64,000 nucleotides of DNA from Taxillus chinensis. Lineage: Eukaryota; Streptophyta; Magnoliopsida; Santalales; Loranthaceae. The translations under genes and the position numbers were made by a program. Numbering within the stretch: position 1 is the first letter of the stretch; the number at the start of each line of letters is the position of its first letter. This document shows positions 11,291 through 24,100 of the stretch, piece by piece. The notes beneath the pieces were generated by a model, which was not told the DNA's origin, did no database searches, and saw only the letters and a list, made by a program, of their open reading frames with translations. The stretch is taken from the NCBI GenBank assembly GCA_023512835.1, contig CM042084.1, forward strand, positions 15,572,403 through 15,636,402. The letters are read 5' to 3'.

Positions 11291-13318
11291 TGTAAAGGCC
11301 CGTAGATATTTTAATATAAACTATAGATATTAATTGTATCTATTATTATGATGTACCGTGGTGAATTATTATTATTATTAACTATTATGGTTATTATTAA
11401 TCAAATTATTTATATTATAATTATTACTTTGACTAATATTATAAATTAATTAGTGTATGTATATGGGTATAAATAGGGGAGACCTTAGGGTAAAACCCTA
11501 CTTTCGTTGTGCGTGCAAGCTTGGTCAGAGAGACTCAGAAGGGTTTGAAGAACTGTTCAATCAACTTTTCCAAACCAAATCCAGGTAGGTGTTTCCGGCT
11601 CCTTGTCTACCCTATTGCACGTGTTTTGTATCACTTAATGTGTGGGTACCGTGCGTGATTTGACATGGTGTGGGTTGAACCGTTCGCGTTGACAATCCAG
11701 CACGCCGTCGTGGGAGGAGGAGAAGGCGTCGACCACGGTGTTGCTGTCGCACCGTCGCGCCGTCGTGGAAAGGGAAGGGTGCGCATCGACTTCACGGCCG
11801 GTGGTTTCGTGCGTCGCCGTGGCCGGGTTGGCGCGATCCGTACGGGGGAAGACAGGGAGGCAGCGCGACGTGGAGGCAGCGCGACGGTGAGATCAGGCGG
11901 TTCCGTGCGCCGTGAGTCCGAGCGTTTCCGTGAGATCGGCGGTTCCGTGCGTCGCCGCGCCGGGCCGGTGAAGAGGGCGGCGGCCGCCGAGCCGCCGCCG
12001 TTGCCGGGGTGCGCCGCGTGCGCACCATGTGTGAGGGAGCGCGCTCCCTCGTTTTCTTTTTCTTTTTATATATATATATATATATCTATATATATATATA
12101 CTTTAGGGTAAATAATAATAATAGGTATATAAATATTTAATAATCGGTATATGTATATATATGTAGGTAAGTAATGTATAAATATAGTTATAATTGGTTA
12201 TATAAATGTAATTAGGTAAATATTATATTTAAATATATATATAAATAGATATACATGTAAATAGATATATTGATTTATATATACATATGTTTAGGTTTGA
12301 ATAGTTATATACGGCTGGAGATGCGGGAATTTTCGTTAGGGATTGATATAAGTTTTTTTTTTTTTTAAAAAAAGGGGTTTCGTAGGATAGAACCTATAAA
12401 TATTTGGCTTGAGACGGTTGCTGATCTAAATAAGGAACAGTGACATTAAATTTTGTTTGGTGATTTAAATGCTTGAAATACTTTATATATTGTATATGTT
12501 AATTTCTTTTTTTACATGTCTTGCTTGTTGTTTGGGTATACGTGTATTGGTAGTTGGGTTGTGGAAGTTGTTTGGGTAACCGCAGTCCCACCTAGGGTGG
12601 CAGAGGCCACAGGTCCCCTAAGTGGTTGGTTGACCCAGGTCCCTGTATGTGGAGGTTATCAACGGGGATGCTGTGGGTCCCACATACGGCTATTGGGAAA
12701 AGAAATAAATGATCCTCTGGGGTCGATTGTGAGGTTTTGGATATTTGGGTTATAACGTCAATAGTTTGGTGACTCGATTGTGATATGTGCGTTGCTCGTT
12801 GTAAATAAATAAAATGAGTTGTTTTTATTCGAGCGTTTAACTTAGGCCCTCGGGGGTAGAGTAGAACACTACACCGGCACAAGCATACACCGAACATTTA
12901 GATCTAGGAATATATGTAACAGGAGTTAGAGATGGGGATCACCTACGGGGCACTCGTGCTCACCCTACTTTTATTCTATTCCTACGGTTATAGGGAGTAG
13001 CCTTTTGGGACCCCCAGGAGCCGGGCTCGGGGAGATCTCCATGTAGGATTTCTTCTATAGATGTTAAATCTCTATTTATTTTCGGACAAGGGTCCGTGAC
13101 AGTTGTACAAACTTGCTTGGCTACACTTTGGAATATTACTTGCAGTTACATTTATTATTGGCTTGTATGTTGCATTTGGATTATATTTAAGTACAATGCT
13201 ACCCCCGTTGTGGTATTGTACAGGGTTGAAACAGTCACCAACCCCTCGACCCCTGGAGAAGGCGTGAGGGGCGTTGCGTTCCTAAATCTGTGAGTGCTCA
13301 GAATTTGGGGGCGTGACA
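11291..13318 (+). repeat. 3' LTR of the gypsy element
   Basis: A direct repeat of 3968-5983 with the same TGTAAAGG start and GTGACA end. Its TATA box is at 11468-11475. Differences from the 5' LTR include about 30 substitutions and many 1-2 base indels, concentrated in the GC-rich island and in the last 700 bases. The GC island here holds a 148-codon + strand ORF (11665-12111), the counterpart of that in the 5' LTR. Confidence 0.95.
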
Positions 13319-13323
13319 AAATA
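13319..13323. repeat. 5-bp target-site duplication, right copy
   Basis: AAATA follows the terminal CA of the 3' LTR and matches 3963-3967. Confidence 0.9.
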
Positions 13324-16294
13324 CAAGAATAGAGTCATGATCAATCAAAGTCCACAATCTTTTTTTGCATTTTCCAACGATCTTATTTAATTACAACTTA
13401 AAATAAACCTTAATGAATTCCCAAGAAATGCCTTCAAGGCTCTGAATTCCAAATCAAGCCCAAATATAATCAAAATTTTCCATTTGACGTGCACATCACC
13501 ATGCTGATACCTATTCTACAAAAGAAGGTATCTAATGTAAGACTAACTCCTGAAACCCACAAACACAAGATTCCTACAAATAAATATTCCCACAACATCC
13601 AAAATTGATACCTACGGCTATCTTACAAAATAAGAGTTTCTACTTGTTTTAATTTGCTTAAAACTTTTTGCTAAATGCAAAATCAATGAGTTTTAATAAT
13701 AGATTTTTTTCCAAAGTATAGTGAATAAAGTCATTACTCTCCCCAATTAGTTTTATATTTTGTTTTATTTTAAGTATTTTTTAAAATTTTATTTTTGAAA
13801 ATGTTAGGATGTAGGATAGGTGTTCTTGTGGTAAAAGTTTTAAAAAAAACTCATTTTAAGGTATAAGGATTCCGAAAAATAGTTATCACAAATAATTATG
13901 ATTAGGTTCAAATAATATTAACTCGAGTTACTTGAGGTTTTTTGTCTTTTTCTTGTAATGTTTTTACCATTCCCTATTTTGGCTACCTTGAAGTATATTC
14001 GGAGGTTAATGGTAAAAAAAATGCCCAATAGTGGCCGCAGCCGGCTGAGAGTGGAAAACGCCCCTATAGTGAGATTTCCATTTGTTTTTTTGGGAAAAAA
14101 ATATATATTATCAAGATATAGAAATGGAAGGCCACCGTTCATTTCTATCCCAAATAGACGGCAAACAAATTATGCGGTGGTGACTCTCACGGATGTGCTA
14201 TTAAGATAGTCGGACCAATAAAGATGATCACATCCGTGGCACAATGCATGGTTGGTGTTGGCTGTTGCGTGCGGTAAAGTCAGTGAGCCTTCATTCATTA
14301 CACCGCCGCTGGAATTTTTTTTTAAAGGTTCAGCAGCGTGCGTACCATCACATCAACTACATGTACATAACTATGGCTCCACGAGTTGGACGGCCTTCAT
14401 CTAATAATTTCAAAACATTTATAGTACCCAATGGGGGTCTGTTGAAGCCAATTTATGAGGCGAGCCATAAATGCATCTCACTATTTTTGTCCCAAAACCT
14501 TCAACGTCAAGCTATAAATTTCATCCTTGAAATCACATATTTAATAGGCGGACATAATAGTCGAGTAGTGGTGTTTCGCGTTTCCGTCCTTGCTTTGCTT
14601 CCAAGTGGCTTCGGATCAAGGCGACCACATGCACGCATGTGGTGAAATGGGATGGTCAACAATACATTTTTTTTATTAAAAAAGGTCCGCTAAATCACAA
14701 TTGCTACAAGAACCTTGGCCAATTACCTAAGTAATTTTATTTTTGTTTTTATTTTTGTTTTAAAAGACATTAATTAGAAGACGGTCTAAGATTTCTTTTT
14801 TTAAAAAAATTATTTATTTTTGAGAAACATAAAACATAAAATTATTTTTATTTATTATATATCTATATAAATATAATAACACATTATATATATATATTAA
14901 ATATTTATATATAACGCGTTTAATAGAGTGAAAAATGTCGGAATACTAAAAGGTTTGCAATTAAGTATGCTAAAGCCAAAGTGACACGAAAATGAGTGAT
15001 ATTTATTAAAAATTTGAAAGTGTGAACCATTGCCCTTAGATGATGAATGATTATGTGATGATTTAGGGGTTATGGCGTAAGCTCTTTTTGTGGTGAATGC
15101 TTTAACTTATCCCTTAAAGTAACATGTTTTGCGTCTTATGTGTCATTTCCTCTTTATAATGTGGATACTTAGTATAAACTTTATGTGAGATAATAAACAT
15201 TTAATTTCATATAAATAAAGTTTTTAGTTTAGTCTTTTTAGGGCTCACTTTTGTTAGAATAAGTTGTTTTTTAAGTACTTATTTATTTAAGTTTTATATA
15301 TGTGAACAGTGTTTGCTTAATTTTTAGAAATCATTTTTCATGGTTGTCTATTTATATTGTGTTATTATTGGGGTATTTTTCAAATTTTATTTATTTATTT
15401 TTTGGTTTTGCTATGTTATTAATTATTTTTTGTTACATTGGTTCTACGTCTAACGTCTTACTTTGTATGATATTTTTTTAATGGATTAATTTGGTTTGAT
15501 TATAGTATTTTAAAAAATTAAACGGTGTTATATATATGTATATATATAATATTAGACATACCTTATTGAAGTAGAAATTATTATAAAACTCTATGAAGAG
15601 AATAAAATTTTATTCTACGACAACCCACCTTAATAGCTTGTTTAGTATTAAAAAATAAAATTAGGGAGAATGAAAACATAGCAATGAGATTAATATATGA
15701 GAATTAAAATGAAATAGTTTATTACCTTTTCTGGATATAGCTAGATAATTTTCACGAGAAATCCAAATATTGTGGTATAATGATATATTATGATACTGAA
15801 ACCTTTATGCTATATTTTTATGTGATAATGGAGCTATAACCGGTCTGAATTGATGGTACACAGATTGTAGTTGTCGGATAAGTAGTGGTTAATGGACTAT
15901 CGCTTGATGATTTGTAAGGCTATCACGTTATGGTCTAATTAGTGGTAATTAGGGTGATAGACTACAATCTAATGAAAAATTATTCTATGATAGGTTATAA
16001 TAGTAATGATTGATGCTATGATATATACTAAGGCTCCTAATGAGTGATAGAAACTGATATGATGCTATGACATAAGCTAAGTATTTTTGTAATTTACTAA
16101 TAATTTATTCATTAAATTTTAGATTTTCAAACTATCGTCCCACAAACAAGTTGTGAAATCAACTATCACCATAAACCAAAAAGTATATCAGGATTTTAGA
16201 ATTCCAAATCATTCAATGATCTGAACCGACCAATTTTCATATTTCGATAGTTTAATTCAAAATCAACATTTTAGGTTAGTCACATTGAAGTAGT
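13324..16294. other. Intergenic DNA right of the gypsy element
   Basis: 13324-13900 continues the interrupted host sequence of 2460-3962. 14000-14640 is less AT-rich and has two open frames, 13958-14209 and 14244-14645, that match nothing I know. 14700-16294 is very AT-rich with no coding signal. I see no gene in this stretch. Confidence 0.5.
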
Positions 16295-16302
16295 ACTATA
16301 GT

Positions 16303-17190
16303 CAAGGATGGAACTAGGGGGCCAGCCGGGTCCATGGCCCCACTTCTTTCATTTTTTTTAATATATATATGTATAAAATATAATACATGATATATAATTA
16401 TAACTGATTAATAATATAATTTATTCTCTCATAATATTTATGATAAATATATTACTAATTGCAATAGCAATAAATGAATTATATAATTTTAAAAATTAAT
16501 CTCACTCGGTGAGCTTTTTATACTTTTATGTTATTACTTATGACTTAAATGGTACTAATTATAGATGAAATCGGTTATATTTAAGTCGGTTTAAGCAATT
16601 TTTCAAATCAAATTGATGTTTTTTTTTTGGACAAATCAAATCAAGCCAAACTTGTTGTTTGGACCAAACTAAATCGGATTGAACTGATTGTGTTTAAATT
16701 AATTCGGTTTGAACCAGCAGTTTGAAAAATTATCAGTTTGAGTCGGTTTGGTTCATCAATTTTTGAGTTCTTGAAAGTTGAAATGTTATAAAATAAAAAA
16801 TAAATAGTATAAGCATATCAATAATAATGTATATCAAATTTATAATTTTAAAAGTCTCAAAAATTAATAATATAATTTACAAATAAAACATATCAAATAT
16901 TAGCAATCAATATTAAATAAATAAGTTCCAAAACATAAAATAAAAATAAAAAATAAATAAATGGTAATATTATTCAGTTCAGCTCGATTTAAATTATGAT
17001 TTTAAAATTTCAAAACAAACTAAATTGATTTTATTTAATTTTGGAGGTTTCAACGAGTTAGTTTAAACGGTTTGTCGGTTTAGAGTTTCACCTTTAATCC
17101 TAATTGCAGTTTTAGATAACAGTTTCTAAATATGAGTTACACAGTATATATTTTGCCCCTCCATTACGTAACTTCCTAAATCCGTCCCTA
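16303..17190. mobile_element. Non-autonomous hAT-type element (888 bp)
   Basis: A perfect 8-bp target duplication, ACTATAGT, flanks it (16295-16302 and 17191-17198). The ends form a degenerate inverted repeat: CAAGGATGGAACTAGG on the left against the complement of CCTAAATCCGTCCCTA on the right. An 8-bp duplication and CAGGG-like ends are the hallmarks of hAT transposons. No transposase is encoded. The interior is AT-rich, with repeated GGTTT/AAACC blocks and GGGCC/GGCCC near the left end. The second element at 59939-60495 has clearly related ends. Confidence 0.8.
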
Positions 17191-17198
17191 ACTATAGT

Positions 17199-17287
17199 GA
17201 ATGAATAGTTGAATGACACTCTCATATCAAACATTGATTTCAAAATCGAATAGTCCAAATTGAAATTATTTTTGTAAGTTATCATTA

Positions 17288-17323
<36 letters not shown>

Positions 17324-18152
17324 TTATTATATTATTATTTATGTAAATTTTAAAATTCAAAATAATGGAAAAATAGTATAATTTTGAAAATTCAGCCTAA
17401 TTTATGGTAAAAAAATTGCAATTAAAATTTAAGTGAAGGAGACAAGAGATTGGGCGAATCATTAAAGATAAAGTGAAATGTGTATAGAATAAATTTGTAT
17501 TTACCGTGTAATAAATTCAAGAGGTATAAAAAAAGTTGATTTGTTCCTTCATTGTGATTATATGAATTAATTAACATGAATTGAATAAGGGTATAATAGA
17601 TACGTATTTTTAAAATTTATGATATTATAAATTATATGATTATGTAATTTTTTTTAAATTAATATAAGGGTAAACTCGGCTGATCATACACTTAAAATAT
17701 TTTTTTAAAGTAAAATATCAACATATACATTGTTTAGGGTTTAGGGACCGCCATCAATTTTCATATTGACAGAGAAAAAGGAGCTTTATGCGTCATAAGT
17801 AAAGAAAAATGCATTGAAACTGTGGAAAGATGAAAGGGTATACATATATAGAAGATCGAGGACACATATATATATAAACATGTACATACATATATTATCG
17901 TAAATAAAATTGACACAGATGTTTCACCGAACGTCCCCTGTTTGTTATCAGGAAACTTGGAATTTCACCTCCCAGTAACTAGTAAAGGGGGCAGCGACTC
18001 AATCCATCGACCCTCCCACACACACACGAAGAATAAGAAACACCCAGGAAAAACGTCAAATCTGGCATTCGCAGTTTTGCATGCCCTCTGTTTACTGTCG
18101 CGGGCTGCTACCTAGTTGACCCTTAACACCAACGTTCAGTAGTGTTTCAGTT
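17199..18152. repeat. Intergenic AT-rich DNA with (AT)n microsatellite
   Basis: An (AT)n run lies at about 17291-17321. The stretch from about 17900 to 18152 is less AT-rich and probably contains the 3' UTR of the BODYGUARD-like gene on the minus strand. No other gene is seen. Confidence 0.6.
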
Positions 18153-20782
18153 TCAGCCAGTGGATTTTCTCCATATTTGTTCCAACTCCCTAGCGAAGGC
18201 TACCTGGCGACCGACAACAATGGTAATGTGGTCCATCTTGTCCAACACCTTTAAGCTCGCTCCGGGGAGTCGGGATTGCATGTTGTAGCTGCATTCTACG
18301 GGGACGAGGTCGTCGTTGCTTCCGTGGAACAGGGCGACGCTGCAGTCGAGCTGTGATTGTACGGCGTCTAGGTATCCGTCAATTTTGCTGGCCGCCCCAC
18401 AAATGATGTTGTGTAGGGTGTGCCAAGCCGCGTTGTGGGTGTGGCAGCAAAAGCCTTCGCATAAGTAGGTCCTTATCCTGCACATGATTTTATTGGCCCA
18501 CGATTAATTAATAATTTAATACCGTGAACTACTAACAAAGTCTAGTTTGTTGAAAGTGGACGTATGCGTACGCCCGTGAACACGATGTCTCCTGGTTTCA
18601 AAATTTATATGCCGACCCAGTGACGCTTGAGAGTGTTAAATTTCTCAACTACATTTTGCCTACGTGCCTGGCTGGTTTCATTACTTATGCTCAGTGCCGT
18701 GCTATGGCCACGGCATGTGCATGCGACAGAGACACAGAAGTGAGCAATTGATTTCGGAGCTGCATAACAGGTGAATGCATGCCGTATTGTGAGGGGTTAT
18801 TCATTTTTGTCAAAAGGGGAGGGGCGTCCAACCCAATAGCTCGTCTATGGTCGAGGAGGTATGGTGGGTGGGGTCGACGTGTCTCATCATTACTCATGTA
18901 CGTGTTTACTCAACTTTTAAAAAAAACCAAAAAAAAAAAAAACAAGTTGTTCATCTGTGGATCTTGGTGGAAGGAACTCTTGGCATATTGCTCAAAATAG
19001 AAGTTGAATTTTGATCCATTTAACTAACAGACATATATATATATATATATATATATATGCAGTGCATAATGCAAACACTAGTATTAATTAATTAAATTGG
19101 TTTAATTAAAGCTATAGAGCATGTCATTGTTATTCTTATTTAATTTGTACCCATCATTTGGACTGTTTGATTGAGATGTTGTGGATGTATGTATTGCATT
19201 TCTCAAAATTAAAAGGAATGAGACCGCCATCAATTAGTTTAGTAAAAAAACACACTTTTTTATAAATAAAAAAAAATGGGAAGCAGAGAAAGAGACGGGT
19301 TGTGGATGGGACCTGTTTCTGGTGATCACTTTGGCGAGAAATTCCCACAACCGGTGGTTCTTGCATATGAGCAGGCAAATCGTCCGACTGACGTGCTCGT
19401 ACCACCCGGCCAACGACGCCCCGAAGGCGATGGGCGGCCACACCCGCCGCGGCGCGATTCGCCTCAGCACGTATTGCGCCGGCTCCTCCCCCTTCGGTAT
19501 GGGAAAATAAGGCTGCGCACGTTGAACACCATGGCATATATATTATTGGCATGCACTATGATAACTAGCTAGCTAGCTAGCCACAACTATATATTGAATA
19601 GTAGTAATTAATTAATTAATTAATGAACAGGAAAGAGAAAAAAAGGGGGAGATTAAATATCGTACCGGGGAGAGTAGGGTGAGGGACTTGACGGCGCCGG
19701 GATGTTTGGCGGCGAGAGCAAGGGCGAGAATGCAGCCCAAGGAATGTGCTACTATGTGGAAGGACTTCAATTGGTACGGCTCCACCACGGACTTCTCGAT
19801 CATGTCGAGGTGCTCACGGAGGGTGTAGAGGGAGTCATCAGGCTTTGGGCTCCTCCCAAACCCAAGTAGATCGATCGCAATCAGTCGGTAACTCGATTTT
19901 ACGGCGCTCGAGAAGTTGGGGAACAGGGTTTCAGTCCAGAAGACGGAGGACGAGATGAAGCCGTGGATGAACAGCACGTCTTCTTTCACTTTTCCTGCAT
20001 GTCGATCACGAGATGTGTTTAGTTTTTTGATATATGCTGGTGATCGAAAGAGTTGGAACATACATACAGAGCAGGCCGGTTGGGTTTGGGACGCACATTG
20101 GCGTGCGTGCGTGCGTGCAACTCTGGATGAAAATGGGGCTCTACCTATTTAGTTACGTACCTTTGGGAATTTGTGCCTTCACAAACAGGGACTCCTTGGC
20201 GGTGAAGTTCCACGCCGCGCAAGTGCCGCAGTCGCAATCCGACCACCTCGGCACCACCTTGCCCGGGCCTCCCATCTTCCCCTGCAGCATTTCTATGATG
20301 GTGGAGTTCACCGTCACCCTAGATCTCGCCCTTCGCCTCTTCGCCTTGGACTGCACCACCGTAGCTGCGGCCGAGACGGCGGCGGAGGTGGCTGCGCCGG
20401 CGACACAGCTGCGATGACCCCCCTTGAGTCGCTGAAACTCCCTCACCGCGAACTTGGAAGCCTCGGAGATGGAAGACGCGCGGGAGTAGAGGGTGTCGGA
20501 GATCTCCTCCAGCTGCAGCGTGGTGGAGCTGAGGTGCACGATCCGTGACTCCCCCTTCTCCGACACCAGGATTTTCCCTCCGCCGCCGCCGCCGATGGTG
20601 AGAGCCTCCTTGGTGGGGGAGCAGTAGCAGGGCTTCCAATGGGCCTCCATGAGAAAATCAGCGACTCTGTATACGAAACAGAGCACGAAGTCGAGGAGGT
20701 CGAGGAAGGAGAAGATTACAAAGCTCACCGCCTGGTTCACAGCCGTACCCATTAGCGCCAAGAGGCCCATTGCCTTGCCCAT
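18153..20782 (-). CDS. BDG: BODYGUARD-like alpha/beta hydrolase
   Basis: Four exons on the minus strand: 20782-20161, 19994-19666, 19512-19313 and 18477-18153. All have GT-AG introns and the phases agree, giving 491 residues. The start is ATG at 20782-20780 (MGKAMGLLAL). A hydrophobic N-terminal segment (about 15-40) is followed by the conserved WKPCYCSP and LEEISDTLYSRAS motifs. The hydrolase core begins DVLFIHGF (about 213-220). It has the nucleophile elbow AHSLG with Ser292, a candidate acid Asp439/440 in HGSNDDLVPVE, and His467 in DHITIVVGRQ. In Arabidopsis, BODYGUARD is an epidermal extracellular protein needed for cutin and cuticle formation; its exact substrate is unsettled. Length and motif order match that family closely. 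Which paralogue (BDG1-5) this is cannot be decided here. Confidence 0.93.
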
Positions 20783-20983
20783 GGCGACCCCTCTCGGCAC
20801 TGCAGACGCTAGCGGTTGATCGATCTGTGCGGGGATTAATAATATTTGGGTCCGTCCGTCTGCTTGTTTGTTTGTTCGATTTTCTGGGACTGGGAAGCGA
20901 ACTTGCTTGCGGGGGTGGGTTTTGAACTTTGTATTTGTTGGGTAATCTAATTATGTGGAAATGGGAGGGAAAATCAGGAGGGA

Positions 20984-21004
20984 ATATATATATATATATA
21001 TATA
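20984..21004 (-). promoter_or_regulatory. Possible TATA region of the BODYGUARD-like gene
   Basis: An (AT)n run about 200 bases upstream of the start codon. It could serve as a TATA box for the minus-strand gene, with a start near 20950. An AT microsatellite is weak evidence, so this is tentative. Confidence 0.3.
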
Positions 21005-21129
21005 CAACTGATATAAGGCCTAAGGGTAGCGATTCGGTAGACGCAATCGCAATCGCAATCGATGTTGGGGGTGAAATGTGTATTTGGTTTGGAACGACAA
21101 CACCATGAGCTGCTTGACTCGCCCCTCTA

Positions 21130-24100
21130 CCCAAAAGAAGAAAAAACTGACTGTGTCATCATCTCACATAGCCTTGTTCCGGTGGGAAGCGTGTTGATGC
21201 AGTATTAGTAAACGCAAATGAGGGAGTTAATTAGTTTAATTGGGCGACTGCAATTTTTATTTGTATTAATTTGGGCGGTATAATTGGTGGTGGAGATTGA
21301 TGGATGGGTTTGAAGGGGGGAGGGGTTTTGCAGGCCGGAATAACATAGGGCAAATAAATGAATTTAATGTATCATTAAAAGTGTTTGTTGGGCAAAGAAA
21401 AGGGTAGGTAGTAGTTGAACCTCCTGCTGCTCTCGCACACACACCTCCATAAAACTTATATTTATATCATTCCGTATATATTTTTTCTAAAAGCTTTAAT
21501 ATCACTATACCTGTGGAGGAATGTGGGGCCTTTCACTAAAAAGACCATGGCTTAGTTTCTTTTAGTATGCATATTTTCCACTTCTATTTTATCCGTACTC
21601 GAGAAAGATATATGGAATGCAACTTAAGAGATTTTCTCCCATTTCATCCATGAATAGGTCAACCGAATCCAATAGCGTCACTAACATTAATGATCTATCT
21701 ATAACTCTCTTGTCTATGCTACATGCATGCCAATATAATGAAATGGAATGAAATAATTATCTTATTCATTTGAAAAAAACACACCAAAAAAAATCCCAGC
21801 AGACGAGCCATTTGTTTTTTTTCCCTTTTTAGTGTTAGTGTTTCATAGTGTTTTTTTGGGTGTTTTTTAGCTGTCCGATACCATGGGCAGAGGGGTGCTA
21901 CAGGCAAATTCTTGAAATTAGAACCAACCAACAAGTTGAGGGACCGATTCCTATCAAAATCTCAATTCTCATAGATATAAATTGATCTTTATCATTTTTT
22001 CCTTTGGATTTTCTTGGATTAGTATTTTTTTTTTAGAATATTCGATCATTTATATCGATCTCTTATAACTACCGTATTATATTAGTTGGTATCAAAGTTA
22101 GGCTTTTCCTGTGGTGATGTTGCTCAGTTTGTGCAACGTTCGTATAGTCGTATTTCTAATAATGTTTGGGATGCGAAAGTCCAAGGAGCCAAGGATTCCA
22201 AGGAGAGAGTTTGATATAATAGGTTAGAAAATTTAATATGTGATGAACATAGACAAGCTAAATTTATCATTCTTAACATCATGATATCATCAATTTTATC
22301 TTACAACATCAAATTTCAAAACCTTCAATTTATAGGGTTTATCACAATCTTCACGTGTTTCTTTCAATTCATGCATACATTACCCAATTAAATAATGCAA
22401 AGATATATAATCACCTCCTTGGATTAAGTATCGAAAATTAAATCGTCCAAATCGCCAAAACTCCTCAATCACTTTCTTTTTATTTCCACCTAGCTAGAAT
22501 GCTGGAACAAGAAAATCACGTATGTAGCCACTGTTTTCCTTTTTATTTTCTTTTATTTACTTTTTATTCCAATACTTTTAATATTTAAATTTAAAATTCA
22601 TAAAATTCACTTAATTCATTAAAATACAAAAAATTCCTCTCGTGGCCTCAAACTCTAAATCGAACTTAATTATAGTCAAAACATTCATATCAATGACTAC
22701 ATCGCCATTTACAGTACTAATATCATCTAAAAATTATCTCTCTACCTCATCTAAATACAAGTCTTTACAATTGGAACCTAGAAGAAGATATTTAAGCAAA
22801 ACGTTAAAAAGAAATTATAATAGAGATTTAAGCCAAACTAAGAGCAAAACAACAATATAACTCATGAAAGTGGCTTAGTAGTGTGATCTCTTTAGAGTGT
22901 ACTTGTAGATTAGGCTAGACGTGATTTGTATTTCATCTTTAAAATATTTTCAAGTGAAAAAAATTAGTTTTGAATCCGAATAAACCCTTTAGGATCTTCT
23001 AATGTTAAAATATACTCAAAAGAAGTTATTATAGAGCTAAACAATGACATTTTGTGACTTCAAATATTTTGGCCGAACTTAGCCAAGAAAAAAAACCTAG
23101 TCACTTAATGGTACAACAAAAATACTTAGAATAAAAATCAGAATCCTAATTAATGTAAGTATGATAAATTATGGGCCATTTTAAAAAGACATAAAAATAT
23201 TTAAATTAATGCATCAGGCTTATTAACATATGTCGAGCCAATGTAATGGACAAACTCTAGGATATTTAGAAGGATGACAACATTTTGATCACAAAGAAAA
23301 AACTTTAAACTTTAAACATTTATGTGTTAAAGTAGTGATACACCATAATTTCTAGCTAATGTAAGCAATAAATTCTCAATGACAAATCAGTTGTTCTTGC
23401 ATATTTAAACAAGAACTTCTTGATAACACACGTCTTTTCTTTTTAAAGTAAATGAGAGTTACTAGATGGTGTACTAGCAACCCTTGATGACGTTTCATAA
23501 ATTCTAGAGATATTTCTTTCAAGAGATTAATAATAATGCAATAGAAGGTCTAATTGACATCGCTTAGAAACTCTAGAGGGTGTGTTTGGGTGTAATATTG
23601 ACCGGACAAAGAACTAGAAATTGATACATATTAAATGGATAAACTTAAATGTGATCATCAATCCAGAAAGTGACGTAAGCATGTCAGATGAAAGAAAACA
23701 TAAATCAATGATGAAAATGTATCAAGGGTTTTTTTACCATTTAAACAAACCCTATATAAATTGAATGGCATGAATATCACAACAATAACAACAAAACAAT
23801 AAGATATGAATGGGAACAATTTGAGATTTGAAAACAAGCATTCAAACAAAGTTAAGTTTGAGATTCAACTATGAAGAAGTTTAAAGGATTTTCAACTTCA
23901 TCACTGAGCTATAATACTAATGTGATTTTCTAAATCCCTAATTTTCAATTGATAGGTGCAATATTTCATTCATTTCGTTTGTTCAATTGTATATTTGTTA
24001 CGAACTCTTTATCAAGCCTTCTTAATGGATTTTTAGGTATTGTTTCAGCTTCTTTTTCAAATTACCAAATAGTTCAACTATGACATGAAATGGTAAAATT

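Larger units (their letters stand above)
3968..13318 (+). mobile_element. Complete Ty3/gypsy LTR retrotransposon, chromovirus (Tekay/Del-like), coding region broken
   Basis: The element is 9.35 kb and bounded by an AAATA target duplication. In order it has a 2016-bp 5' LTR, a tRNA-iMet primer site, gag, protease, reverse transcriptase, RNase H, integrase, a chromodomain-like tail, a polypurine tract and a 2028-bp 3' LTR. Integrase after RNase H assigns it to Ty3/gypsy. The long LTRs, the RT and integrase wording and the C-terminal W..H/EEQTWE motif fit the Tekay/Del branch of plant chromoviruses. Gag and pol are interrupted by many frameshifts and stops, so this copy cannot make its own proteins. 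By eye the LTRs differ at roughly 30 substitutions plus indels, which suggests a fairly recent insertion. The clade assignment is by motif memory, without a tree. Confidence 0.93.

Noticed and set aside
13958..14645. Two + strand ORFs (83 and 133 codons) right of the gypsy element
   Set aside because: No recognisable domain, no codon bias visible, and frames overlap AT-rich junk.
20783..20800. Upstream GTG as the start of the BODYGUARD-like protein
   Set aside because: Plant nuclear genes start at ATG. The ATG at 20782-20780 follows and fits the family's N-terminus.
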